DNA from: Hydrogenedens sp964549105
GTDB taxonomy: Bacteria; Hydrogenedentota; Hydrogenedentia; Hydrogenedentales; Hydrogenedentaceae
Length of the DNA: 64,000 nucleotides
Direction: 5' to 3'
Assembly: GCA_964549105.1 (NCBI GenBank)
Contig: CAZJTZ010000001.1
Location: 186,001-250,000 of the forward strand
Numbering within the stretch: the stretch's first letter is position 1; each line of letters begins with the position of its first letter. The translations under genes and the position numbers were made by a program. A model generated the notes under the pieces. That model did not search any database, was not told the origin of the DNA, and saw only the letters and a program-made list of their open reading frames with translations. Below, piece after piece: positions 34,870 through 43,382 of this stretch.

Positions 34870-35997
34870 ATGAGAAGGGCTCAATACCTTATATTTGGTA
34901 TTGTATTTTTATGTTCTATTTTTGTTCTCTGGATGGTTTTCAAATCGCAGAATCAGGATATCGAACAGAGACAAATAGAAGAGCCTTACTCCCCATCTTT
35001 GCCGCCTATGGGTTCCAGTCAAGAAAATACGGCAAGTATAGAATTGGAAACGGGAGCTATTTTTGATATGGGAGTTGTTCCTAATGAGAGAGAGACAACA
35101 AAGAAATTGAAGGTATTCAATAGAGGAAAGGGCACTTTAAGTTTGAAGGATATTCGTAGTTCGTGTGCATGCACGCAGGGAACAATTCCAATAAATCAAA
35201 ATGCAATACCCCCGGGAGGAGAAGGATATATTCTCATTACTATTCATCCATCAAGGGTTGCTGGTTTTTACTCCGAGAAAACATTAACTATTTTTTCAAA
35301 TGATTTTAAGAAACCTTCGTTAGAACTCAAAGTCAGGGCACATATTGAACCAGAATTTGTATATGAACCAGAAGAGGTTTCCTTCGGTTCTTTCCAAAAA
35401 GGAACAAATGTTGAACAGAAAATACATATAACTCAAAAAAACATGAAGAAGCCACTTGAAATTACAAAAGTATATGAAATGAATATTCCTGATGATATTG
35501 AAAATGATTTGACTGCTGAAATTACAAAGATTAAATCGGATGAACCTGTCGAATATTTACTTACGGTAAAAGTAAACCCAAGTATTTCTCCCGGTGAATT
35601 TATTCGTGAAATATTTTTAAGCACAAATATTGACCGCTTTCCAGAAGTGCCTATAAGAGTGAAAGGAACTGCTGTGGCACCTTACAAAATTATCCCTGCC
35701 TTTCCAAAACCTTTTATATCATTTCCTTCAACTTCATCGAATACAGCAAATACTCATGCCATTGAAATCGTTCCTCAATCGGAGACGAAAAGGGTAGAAT
35801 TAGTCTCATACAAAATTGTACCCGAGATTTTTACGGCTCGCATTATTTCAGATACAGGTCCTTCAAATATTAAAATAGAAGTAACTCCAAAAACGATAAA
35901 AAAAGATATGGTAGCCGTTTTGGAGTTAAGTCTTCGTGTCAATGATACAAATTACTTTGACCATGTATTACTAAAAACTATGTCCCTTAGTAATTAA
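34870..35997 (+). CDS. DUF1573 domain membrane-anchored protein
   Basis: A 375-residue protein with an N-terminal signal anchor (about 4-25). Residues about 55-160 are a DUF1573 immunoglobulin-like (ASH/HYDIN-like) domain: IFDMGVVPNERETTKKLKVFNRGKG, a SSCACTQG motif, PPGGEGYILITIHPS and FSNDFKKPSLELKVRAHI. A second related beta domain follows with FGSFQKGTN and PEVPIRVKGTAVAP. The domain is common in PVC and Bacteroidetes envelope proteins; function unknown. It is 5 bases downstream of the kinase gene and 7 bases upstream of the zinc-ribbon gene. Confidence 0.8.
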   Translation: MRRAQYLIFGIVFLCSIFVLWMVFKSQNQDIEQRQIEEPYSPSLPPMGSSQENTASIELETGAIFDMGVVPNERETTKKLKVFNRGKGTLSLKDIRSSCACTQGTIPINQNAIPPGGEGYILITIHPSRVAGFYSEKTLTIFSNDFKKPSLELKVRAHIEPEFVYEPEEVSFGSFQKGTNVEQKIHITQKNMKKPLEITKVYEMNIPDDIENDLTAEITKIKSDEPVEYLLTVKVNPSISPGEFIREIFLSTNIDRFPEVPIRVKGTAVAPYKIIPAFPKPFISFPSTSSNTANTHAIEIVPQSETKRVELVSYKIVPEIFTARIISDTGPSNIKIEVTPKTIKKDMVAVLELSLRVNDTNYFDHVLLKTMSLSN

Positions 35998-36004
35998 GGA
36001 TAAA

Positions 36005-36391
36005 ATGGATATGCCACTATTTGGTTGGGGAAATTCTGAAAAAAAGACTTCCAAAGAAGAAGTAAGGCCCATTCCGGGAAGACAGGTTTACTGTCGGATT
36101 TGCAACGCAGACCGTATGTTTTCGCGTGCGTGGAGACGGGTTTCTTACATGAATAAATGTCCGTGCTGTGGAATGGAATTCCCCAATCCACAGGAATTAT
36201 ACAAACGATTCCAGCCGATTTGTCCAAGATGTGAAGAACCATTAGAACAACCTGGTTTTGATTATGGTTTTTGTGATGGATGTGGTTCAAAATATGAAAT
36301 TACGGAAGGCTGCAAGCCGGGTTTACTTCCTAATTATAAACAGAGGCAAGAAATGAACAAATACGGAAAGATATGGAGTCCCTATTGGTAA
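36005..36391 (+). CDS. Double zinc-ribbon small protein
   Basis: A 128-residue protein with no recognised family. Four CxxC pairs (C30/C33, C52/C55, C73/C76, C90/C93) make two four-Cys zinc ribbons, with basic residues between the first two pairs (DRMFSRAWRRVSY). The C-terminus is short and aromatic (YGKIWSPYW). AAGGATAAA precedes the ATG. It lies 1 base upstream of the UDP-sugar pyrophosphorylase gene, so the two are coupled. It may be a nucleic-acid or protein adaptor. Confidence 0.6.
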   Translation: MDMPLFGWGNSEKKTSKEEVRPIPGRQVYCRICNADRMFSRAWRRVSYMNKCPCCGMEFPNPQELYKRFQPICPRCEEPLEQPGFDYGFCDGCGSKYEITEGCKPGLLPNYKQRQEMNKYGKIWSPYW

Positions 36392-36392
36392 T

Positions 36393-37877
36393 ATGAAAAG
36401 AGGTGATGAATTGCAATTTGCAGAAGGAATAGAAAAGGAACTTTATAAAAAAGTTGCTGATTTCGGGCAAGAACATATTTTTCGATTCTGGGACAAATTA
36501 ACCGAAAAAGAACAGAATCATTTATTAAATCAATTACAGAAAATAGACTTTGAATTGATGGCAAATTTAGCCCAAAAGTGGATATTTTCCTCACCAGCAA
36601 CGGAAGTATTTCAGCAGATTGTTCCAATCCCCGTAATACCATTAAGAGGAGTAGAGCACCCTACGGAACAGGAAGCCTACCAATATGGAGAAGAGATGTT
36701 ACGCAAAGGAAAGGTAGGGATATTTCTCGTAGCAGGTGGACAGGGAACTCGATTGGGATATGACATGCCCAAAGGAACTTATCCGATAGGTCCCATAACC
36801 AAAAAATCAATCTTTCAATATCATGCAGAAAAGATTATTAACCTCCAAAGAAGATACAACTGCGTGTTGCCCTGGTATATTATGGTTAGTGAGAGTAATA
36901 AGAGGGAGACACAAGTTTTTTTTGAGAAACATAATTATTTTAGCCTGAATTCTTCGGATGTTTATTTCGCAACTCAACCGATGGTTCCCTGTCTTGATGA
37001 GCGAGGTAAGTTTATACTTAATTCTCCTTGTTCTATAGCCATGAACCCGAATGGACATGGAGGCACAATTCAAACAATCATAGAACAAAATATTATTGAT
37101 AATGCACGAAATAGAGGCATAGAAGTATTAAGTTATTTTCAAGTAGACAATTGGGCTGTGAAGGTAGCTGACCCACGATTTATCGGCTATCATTTTCTAA
37201 ATCAATCAGAGATGTCATCAAAAATTGTAAGGAAAAATTCATTAAGAGAACCTGTAGGGGTCCATTGCCTATGTGATGGGGTCTACCGCGTAATTGAATA
37301 TTCAGAACTGGATATTTATCCACAACTACTTGAATTAGATGAAAACAAAAACATAAAGTTTTTTGCAGGTAATCCCGCAATGCACATTATATCCCTTAAT
37401 TTTGCAGAAAAGGTTTACCACAGATTTCGGGAATTTCCATGGCACAAAGCACACAAAAAAATATCTTACATGGATGAGCATGGAAATTTAATAAAACCAG
37501 AGCAGCCCAATGGATACAAATTTGAAACATTCATTTTTGACGCACTCCGATTTACAAATCATGAACCTGTTGCGGTTGAAATTGATAGACTCGGAGAATA
37601 CACTCCAATAAAGCAATATGATGGTGATAATAGTGTTCTCGCAGCCAGAAAAAGCATGACTCGATTCTGGGGAAAATGGTTAGAAAAAGCAGGCTACCCT
37701 GTTAAAGAACTTTCAAAGGATAAAGAAAATTTTTATATTGAAATTAGCCCTGCTTTTGCACTTACAGAAAGTGAATTTATAGAGAAAAGTAAGTTTTACA
37801 AATGGGATATAACCGAACAAGGAATTGCCATTGAAAAAGACGGATCAACAGTCCCAATGAGCCCCTCAACACCATAA
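36393..37877 (+). CDS. UDP-sugar (N-acetylglucosamine/glucose-1-phosphate) pyrophosphorylase, eukaryotic-type UDPGP family
   Basis: A 494-residue UDPGP-family enzyme. Motifs are FLVAGGQGTRLGYDMPKGTYPIG (nucleotide-binding loop), NPNGHGGTIQTII, FQVDNWAVKVADPRFIGYH, and GYKFETFIFDALRF with the substrate-binding region. It is of the eukaryotic UAP1 type rather than GlmU or GalU, and it makes a UDP-activated sugar from UTP and sugar 1-phosphate. Next to a BadF-type sugar kinase, a salvage route for N-acetylhexosamine is plausible. The GlcNAc versus glucose choice is not settled by eye. Confidence 0.88.
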   Translation: MKRGDELQFAEGIEKELYKKVADFGQEHIFRFWDKLTEKEQNHLLNQLQKIDFELMANLAQKWIFSSPATEVFQQIVPIPVIPLRGVEHPTEQEAYQYGEEMLRKGKVGIFLVAGGQGTRLGYDMPKGTYPIGPITKKSIFQYHAEKIINLQRRYNCVLPWYIMVSESNKRETQVFFEKHNYFSLNSSDVYFATQPMVPCLDERGKFILNSPCSIAMNPNGHGGTIQTIIEQNIIDNARNRGIEVLSYFQVDNWAVKVADPRFIGYHFLNQSEMSSKIVRKNSLREPVGVHCLCDGVYRVIEYSELDIYPQLLELDENKNIKFFAGNPAMHIISLNFAEKVYHRFREFPWHKAHKKISYMDEHGNLIKPEQPNGYKFETFIFDALRFTNHEPVAVEIDRLGEYTPIKQYDGDNSVLAARKSMTRFWGKWLEKAGYPVKELSKDKENFYIEISPAFALTESEFIEKSKFYKWDITEQGIAIEKDGSTVPMSPSTP

Positions 37878-37878
37878 T

Positions 37879-37908
37879 TTGAAGATTAGTGAAGATATAT
37901 AATATAAT
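37879..37908 (+). promoter_or_regulatory. Promoter of tRNA-Asp
   Basis: TTGAAG and a perfect TATAAT, 18 bases apart, with the -10 ending 12 bases before the tRNA. It starts directly after the preceding stop codon. Confidence 0.55.
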
Positions 37909-37920
37909 CATAATATAGGT

Positions 37921-37997
37921 GGAGACGTAGTTCAGTTGGTTAGAACGCTGCCCTGTCACGGCAGAGGTCGCGAGTTCGAGTCTCGTCGTCTCCGCCA
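37921..37997 (+). tRNA. tRNA-Asp (GTC)
   Basis: The acceptor stem GGAGACG pairs with CGTCTCC, discriminator G, and the 3' CCA is encoded. The anticodon stem CTGCC/GGCAG encloses CTGTCAC, giving GTC. The T-arm is GCGAGTTCGAGTCTCGT. Confidence 0.97.
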
Positions 37998-38012
37998 TTT
38001 TTTTAATCTTAG

Positions 38013-38032
38013 TTGTTAAGTATATTTAACAA
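38013..38032. promoter_or_regulatory. Palindromic operator candidate with -10-like TATATT before the dtxR-like gene
   Basis: TTGTTAA and TTAACAA flank a 6-base centre; 18 of 20 bases are palindromic. TATATT at 38021-38026 lies inside it and ends 9 bases before the ATG at 38036. There is no Shine-Dalgarno in between and an in-frame TAA is at 38027. This fits a self-controlled leaderless transcript; alternatively read-through from tRNA-Asp. Confidence 0.5.
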
Positions 38033-38035
38033 GTT

Positions 38036-38485
38036 ATGGACATACATCGAATAAAATATAACAACTTAAAATATCTTACGCATTCAAGAGTCCACTATCT
38101 CTGGGCTATTAATGAATTGAATGAACGGAAGAGATTTGCTCGGGCTACTGATGTCGCATCGTTGTTGGGAGTAACTCGAAGTGCGGTGTCAATTGCTCTG
38201 GCACAGTTAAAGTCACTCCAATTGGTTGAAGAAATTCTACCTGAACGTTTTCTTCAACTAACACCTCAAGGAAAGAAAAAATTAAATGATGTGGATAGCA
38301 ATTTTATTACGCTATCCCGGTTTTTTCAATCAGTTCTAAAGTTAGATGAAGAAACGGCTACAAAACAAGCCTGCCTTATTGAACATCTTTTGTTGGAAGA
38401 GGTGGCAGAAAAGATGAATCAATTAATTGATACAAAATTTAAAGCAGAAAAAACACCTGTTTTGAGAGAGAGGGCATATGACTGA
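38036..38485 (+). CDS. DtxR/MntR-family metal-dependent transcriptional regulator
   Basis: A 149-residue protein. A winged helix occupies residues about 18-75 (HYLWAINELNER, ATDVASLLGVTRSAVSIALAQLKSLQLVEE, QLTPQGKKK). The dimerisation and metal-binding helices follow (ACLIEHLLLEEVAEKM, the typical C/D-x-x-E-H motif region of DtxR and MntR). There is no SH3-like C-terminal domain, so it is MntR-length. It is the first gene of the iron-uptake run, overlapping the Cys-rich membrane protein by 8 bases. It probably represses feoAB when iron or manganese is sufficient. The start is fixed by the upstream in-frame stop at 38027. Confidence 0.88.
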   Translation: MDIHRIKYNNLKYLTHSRVHYLWAINELNERKRFARATDVASLLGVTRSAVSIALAQLKSLQLVEEILPERFLQLTPQGKKKLNDVDSNFITLSRFFQSVLKLDEETATKQACLIEHLLLEEVAEKMNQLIDTKFKAEKTPVLRERAYD

Positions 38486-38717
38486 ATTTATAATAGTCTC
38501 TATAATTGTCTTAATTGCCTTGCTTTATGTAAGGAAAACATTGCAAGAGACTGTTAACAAAGAATCAAATCAATGCAATGCTTGCCATTGTAATAAGTGC
38601 CCTTACTCTCAACCCAAAGAATGTCCCATACATATTTTTCCTAAATATGATGATAATTTAAGAATTTTTCTACCCAAGGAAATAGATATAGATGGAAAAA
38701 CAAAAACAATTATGTAA
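38478..38717 (+). CDS. FeoB-associated Cys-rich membrane protein
   Basis: A 79-residue protein with one N-terminal transmembrane helix (about 4-20) and a cysteine cluster C33, C36, C38, C41 and C49. This is the FeoB-associated Cys-rich membrane protein type, often next to feoAB and thought to help iron transport. It overlaps the dtxR-like gene by 8 bases and feoA by 26 bases. The C-terminus (55-79) is charged. Confidence 0.8.
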   Translation: MTEFIIVSIIVLIALLYVRKTLQETVNKESNQCNACHCNKCPYSQPKECPIHIFPKYDDNLRIFLPKEIDIDGKTKTIM

Positions 38718-38982
38718 TATGAAAAACCTTTCCAACGCTGAACGACTTAGCGAACTAAAAGAAGGGGCAAAAGCACACATAATCGGTATTAGGGGAGGAC
38801 CACCTATATACAGACAAAGGTTATTAGACCTTGGATTAATTCCGGGAACAATAGTCAAAGTAACCCGAGAGGCTCCATTAGGAGACCCGATAGAAATAGA
38901 ACTTAAAGGTTATTCTCTTGCATTACGGAAAAAAGACGCATGGCATATTCTCGTCGAACCCCTTCCAAACGACCCCGAGTAA
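38692..38982 (+). CDS. feoA: Ferrous iron transport protein FeoA
   Basis: A 96-residue SH3-like FeoA: LSELKEGAKAHIIGI, RQRLLDLGLIPGTIVKVTREAPLGDPIEIELKGYSLALRKKDA. It is a small cytoplasmic partner of FeoB. The ATG at 38692 is supported by AAGGA 11 bases upstream; an in-frame ATG at 38719 lacks one. It overlaps the upstream gene by 26 bases and feoB by 43 bases. Confidence 0.92.
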   Translation: MEKQKQLCNMKNLSNAERLSELKEGAKAHIIGIRGGPPIYRQRLLDLGLIPGTIVKVTREAPLGDPIEIELKGYSLALRKKDAWHILVEPLPNDPE

Positions 38983-41081
38983 TTATTGTTGGCAATCCCA
39001 ATTCTGGGAAGAGTTCTATCTTTAATAAAATTACAGGTGAGTTCCAAGAAGTAAGCAATTATCCCGGGGTAACGGTAGAACGAGCAGTAGGATTTTTACA
39101 GACAGACGGAACTAAAATACGGGTTGAAGATTTACCCGGAATTTATTCATTAACGCCCTACACCGACGAGGAAAGAATCGCGAGGGAGGAAATTTTAAGT
39201 CCCGATATAGACCTAATCATTAATGTTGTTGATTCTTCCAACTTAGAGCGTAGCCTTTACCTTACTACCCAGATTGTGGAATTAGGGAAGCCTTTTATTA
39301 TTGTCTTGAATATGAGTGATATAGCGGAAAGAAGGGGAATTCATCTTAATTATGAACTATTATCCCGTATTTTGAATGTTCCCATAATTAAAACAGTCGG
39401 GAATAAAGGTGAAGGGATTAAAGAATTAGAACAAATTATTCTTATATGCCTTAATGGACAGCAAAAATTTATACCGAACTGGATGACTTATGGGCATGAA
39501 GTTGATAATGTAGTGGATTATCTTTCTAACTTGTTATCGAACCAATTACCCGAAGATGAGAAGAGAAAGTCTCGTTGGTATGCCATTAAATTATTAGAAA
39601 AAGACATTCAAACGCTTGATGAACTAAAAAATAAGGTTGCAGATTTTCCTTATCTTGAAAAAGAAATTGAAAACCAAATTAACGAAATTGAACAACACGA
39701 AAATGAAGACTCGTCAGCCGTAATTGCATTGAGGAGATATGGTTTTATTTCTGGTGCACTTCGGGAATGTGTGAGTTATACAAGGGAAGTAAGACAAAAT
39801 ACCACAGAAAAAATTGACGATATAGTTTGCAATCGTGTCATAGGACCACTAATCCTTATCGGTGTAATAGGCTCGATGTTTTTTATTGTATTCAAAACGA
39901 CCCAGGAGTGGGAATGGATACCCTTTACAACGGGTTGGGTAAGTCCTGTCGGATTGTTTGAAAAAATATTTGAACTCACAGCCTTACTGTTTTCCTTCCT
40001 TGAAAAAGATTATCCTGCACTTCATTCTCTTATCACTGATGGCGTTATCGGTGGTGTAGGTGCTGTTTTATGTTTTATACCCTTAATCTTTATACTTTTT
40101 CTACTTATTTCCTGGTTAGAAGACACAGGTTATATTGCACGGATTGCTTTTATAATGGACCGCTTAATGCGAATCTTTGGCTTGCAAGGGAGGTCTGTAT
40201 TGGCTTTAATTATCTCCGGTGGGATTGGAGCTGGCGGATGTGCAGTTCCGGGAATTCTGGCTACGCGGACATTTCAAGAACGGAAAGATAAAATTATAAC
40301 GATGCTGGTTGTTCCCTTTATGAGTTGTGGGGCAAAATTACCAGTTTATGCCCTACTTATTGGGGCTTTTTTCCAGCATAATCGGACACTTATCATGCTG
40401 ACTTTGTGGGTAATATCCTGGCTGGTAGCACTTATCAGTGCTTTTCTATTGAGTCGTTTTGTTATTCGTGGTGAACAGATACCGTTTGTTCTTGAATTAC
40501 CGCCGTATCATGTTCCTGTCTTTCGCAGTGTCTTACGGCATGCGTGGGGAAAGACTTGGCTATATATTCGAAAAGCAGGGACATTGATTCTTGCTGTAAA
40601 TGTTATCATGTGGGCATTAATTTATATCCCACTACCTTTTGGCAATAGCCCACAAGCAAATGGGGAAAACAATATTGAGTCCAGTGTCGCAGGAATATTA
40701 GGTAAAACGATAGAACCTGTTACCCAATATGTTGGATTTGACTGGAAAGTGAATATAGCACTTATCGGTGGAATGGCTGCAAAGGAAGTAATCGTAGGAA
40801 CATTAGGGACCGTGTATAATATGGAGATAGTGAATGATGATGAACAAAGTTCATTATCCACTGTTATATCTAACGACAAAGATTGGTATCCTCTCCGTGC
40901 TTTTACACTTATGATATTTGTTATGTTATATGCACCTTGTGTGGCAACTCTTGTAACAATCTGGAGAGAAACAGGCACTATCCGATTGCCCTTGTTTTCA
41001 CTATTTTTTTCTACAACGGTAGCGTTTGTTGTGTCATTAATTGTATTTCATATTGGTCATTTATTATCATTTGGAACATAA
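38940..41081 (+). CDS. feoB: Ferrous iron transporter FeoB
   Basis: A 713-residue membrane GTPase. The N-terminal G domain has G1 G18NPNSGKSS, a PGVTVE switch, G3 DLPGIYSL and G4 NMSD. Helical residues about 170-270 follow. The membrane part has two gate domains, including GGIGAGGCAVPGILATRT and VPFMSCGAKLPVYALLIGAFF with the conserved cysteines, and a final GGMAAKEVIVGTLGTVY. It imports Fe(II) across the cytoplasmic membrane. It overlaps feoA by 43 bases in another frame, an unusually long overlap that is kept by the lack of any later start before the G1 loop. Confidence 0.95.
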   Translation: MAYSRRTPSKRPRVIIVGNPNSGKSSIFNKITGEFQEVSNYPGVTVERAVGFLQTDGTKIRVEDLPGIYSLTPYTDEERIAREEILSPDIDLIINVVDSSNLERSLYLTTQIVELGKPFIIVLNMSDIAERRGIHLNYELLSRILNVPIIKTVGNKGEGIKELEQIILICLNGQQKFIPNWMTYGHEVDNVVDYLSNLLSNQLPEDEKRKSRWYAIKLLEKDIQTLDELKNKVADFPYLEKEIENQINEIEQHENEDSSAVIALRRYGFISGALRECVSYTREVRQNTTEKIDDIVCNRVIGPLILIGVIGSMFFIVFKTTQEWEWIPFTTGWVSPVGLFEKIFELTALLFSFLEKDYPALHSLITDGVIGGVGAVLCFIPLIFILFLLISWLEDTGYIARIAFIMDRLMRIFGLQGRSVLALIISGGIGAGGCAVPGILATRTFQERKDKIITMLVVPFMSCGAKLPVYALLIGAFFQHNRTLIMLTLWVISWLVALISAFLLSRFVIRGEQIPFVLELPPYHVPVFRSVLRHAWGKTWLYIRKAGTLILAVNVIMWALIYIPLPFGNSPQANGENNIESSVAGILGKTIEPVTQYVGFDWKVNIALIGGMAAKEVIVGTLGTVYNMEIVNDDEQSSLSTVISNDKDWYPLRAFTLMIFVMLYAPCVATLVTIWRETGTIRLPLFSLFFSTTVAFVVSLIVFHIGHLLSFGT

Positions 41082-41119
41082 TATTAACATCTTATTTTCA
41101 GGATATTTTTGTGTAGACG

Positions 41120-43354
41120 ATGGACAATTCCAGAACATTTGATAATGACAAAGCATTGTTTAAGCAAAAGCAATATCAAGCAGGGGGAATTTTACTTTTA
41201 ATTGCCATAAGTGTTCTGCTTTTTTCAGGAATCTGGCAAAAAGATTTTATTGGTAAGGATGAAGAGGTATTCAATAACATACCTAAATATATTGGAGAGA
41301 ATTTAACCTTTTATCAAACACAACCCCACACACCATTTTCTGCCCTTACCTTTATTCTAACTCAAAAATTTTCTTTGCCACCGTTCTATCATTACTTTTT
41401 TAACTGGCTTATTCATACCCTTAATACAGTATTGCTATTTTATTTGCTGACATGTTTTAGCAAAAAACTATCACAACAACTGTTAGCGTTCTTTTTATGC
41501 TATTTATTCCTCATTCACCCCTTAAACTTATATTCGACAGCATTCCTCATAAATAGAGGAGGATTGCTTGCTGGACTTTTTACATCCCTGTTATTAATTC
41601 TGGCTTACATGAAATATGAAAAATCATCCATAAGTTTATTAACTATTATTGGTTTATTCGTTTTATTATTTCTCGCAACATTTAGTCATTTCATAAGCAT
41701 TGTATTAATTATCCCTATTCTCTACATTGTTTACTCTTTTTCAAAAGAAGAAAATAAATTTTCTAGTAGGGTGCTTTTTTTATACGGAAGCCTATTATTA
41801 TCTGTATTAATCAGCCTATTTGTATTTTTGACTATCTATCAAAGTTACGAACAGAAAGACTTATATACGACTCTACCCCCGTTTAATTATATAGATACAA
41901 TCAGCAGTTTATACATATTTACCTTTTTCCCAATCAGTTATTTTCCTTTACGGTCTCTTGAAATAACATCCATTTTGAGTGTGCCCATTGCCATAATAAT
42001 TATTTTGTTTCTTTTAGCAATGGTTGTCTATTTTTATAGAAGTGGTAAAAAGTTTTTACTACTTTCATCTCTTTTACTACTAATAAGTACCCTTTATTTC
42101 CCTGTTTTTCAAAGATTAGATATTAATATGTGTAATGGCGGATATTTTATTCTATTGAACACTATTGTTCTTATATTTTTTATTTCAAAATACATTTACG
42201 ATACAAATGCAAAAGTTGGTTCGATTATCTCAATTTTTTGGTGTATTATCGCACTTATACTTTCTTTATTTAGTTTTCAACTTATTCGTGAATTAAAAGA
42301 CCCAGAACAGTTATGGTTAAGTTGTACAGGAAACCATCTTTCTAATAAAGAAGCATGGGAATTTTTGGCAAGAAGTCTTACAAAGAAAGCAAAAGTAGAA
42401 AAGGATATCCATCAGAAAGAGATTTTGTTTGATAAGGCAGAACAAGCATGGGATACTTTACTGCAACTATACCCGGAAAATACCGAAGCATTAATAGAGA
42501 AATCGCTTATCTATTTAGATTTAGAAAGAAATGAGGATGCGAAAAGTTGTATCGCAAGGGCAATAGGGCTGGACCCCTTTAATCCACTCTACCTACGGAC
42601 TCAAATAGTGATTATTGAAAAGGAGATAGAAACAGCAGGCGAGTCTAAAGAAAAACTACAACAATTATACAACGCATATATGAATTTGTATTACATAAAT
42701 AAAAATTTGCAAGAAAATGAACAAATCAAGTTTCTAAAAGTTGCACAGAAGTTGTCAAATAAAGAAGAGGCGTATGCAATATTAAAGGAGAATCTTGAAC
42801 AGTTAAGCAAAAGAGAAGATACCCGACAAATGGTCGAGTCCTTATATAAAGAAAATGATGAACTTCAAAAAATCATGAAGAATATTCCTTCTCCTATCTT
42901 AAATAACGGGGATACTTTTCAGCCTCCTTATTTGCAGTTAGCAGATTATTACCAATATAAGGATTTACTTACATTAACTTTGGCGTGGCTAAATTTTAGT
43001 TTTCAAAAAAATCAGAATGACCAGGAGACATTACTTAAAATTGGAGTAATATATGGTAATTTGGGTAAACCTAAAGACTTTATAGAAAAGTGGGGAACAT
43101 ATCTACAGAATAACGATTCATTGTGGGAAAAATTAGTCCAGAAATGTATAGACGAGAATAATTTTGAAGTTGCACAGAACTATATGGAACAAACCTTATA
43201 TTCAGCAAGTAAAAAATATATGCTGTTGGCAAATTATGCAATAGAAAAAGGAAACCAGGAACAGGCAAAGTTATGGATAGAAAAAGCCCGAAATAGTGAA
43301 CCTAATTCGGAAGAAGCAGAGGAAATAAATAAACTTATAAATAAAATACAATAA
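41120..43354 (+). CDS. GT-C/TMTC-like multi-pass membrane protein with C-terminal TPR
   Basis: A 744-residue protein. About ten transmembrane helices occupy residues 15-395. The first loop FIGKDEEVFNNIPKYI, then PFSALTFILTQKFSLPPFYHYFFNWLIHTLNTVLLF, follows the pattern of TMTC-like and bacterial PMT-like lipid-linked glycosyltransferases (acidic pair after the first helix, then the P-x-x-x-L-T-F and Y-H-x-x-N-x-x-x-H motifs). The rest (about 410-744) is TPR helices (YPENTEALIEKSLIYLDLERNEDAKSCIARAI). It may transfer a sugar from a polyprenyl carrier to a protein at the outer face of the membrane. The family call is by pattern. Confidence 0.6.
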   Translation: MDNSRTFDNDKALFKQKQYQAGGILLLIAISVLLFSGIWQKDFIGKDEEVFNNIPKYIGENLTFYQTQPHTPFSALTFILTQKFSLPPFYHYFFNWLIHTLNTVLLFYLLTCFSKKLSQQLLAFFLCYLFLIHPLNLYSTAFLINRGGLLAGLFTSLLLILAYMKYEKSSISLLTIIGLFVLLFLATFSHFISIVLIIPILYIVYSFSKEENKFSSRVLFLYGSLLLSVLISLFVFLTIYQSYEQKDLYTTLPPFNYIDTISSLYIFTFFPISYFPLRSLEITSILSVPIAIIIILFLLAMVVYFYRSGKKFLLLSSLLLLISTLYFPVFQRLDINMCNGGYFILLNTIVLIFFISKYIYDTNAKVGSIISIFWCIIALILSLFSFQLIRELKDPEQLWLSCTGNHLSNKEAWEFLARSLTKKAKVEKDIHQKEILFDKAEQAWDTLLQLYPENTEALIEKSLIYLDLERNEDAKSCIARAIGLDPFNPLYLRTQIVIIEKEIETAGESKEKLQQLYNAYMNLYYINKNLQENEQIKFLKVAQKLSNKEEAYAILKENLEQLSKREDTRQMVESLYKENDELQKIMKNIPSPILNNGDTFQPPYLQLADYYQYKDLLTLTLAWLNFSFQKNQNDQETLLKIGVIYGNLGKPKDFIEKWGTYLQNNDSLWEKLVQKCIDENNFEVAQNYMEQTLYSASKKYMLLANYAIEKGNQEQAKLWIEKARNSEPNSEEAEEINKLINKIQ

Positions 43355-43382
43355 ACCTAGAACAGATTTAAGGAGTAAGATT

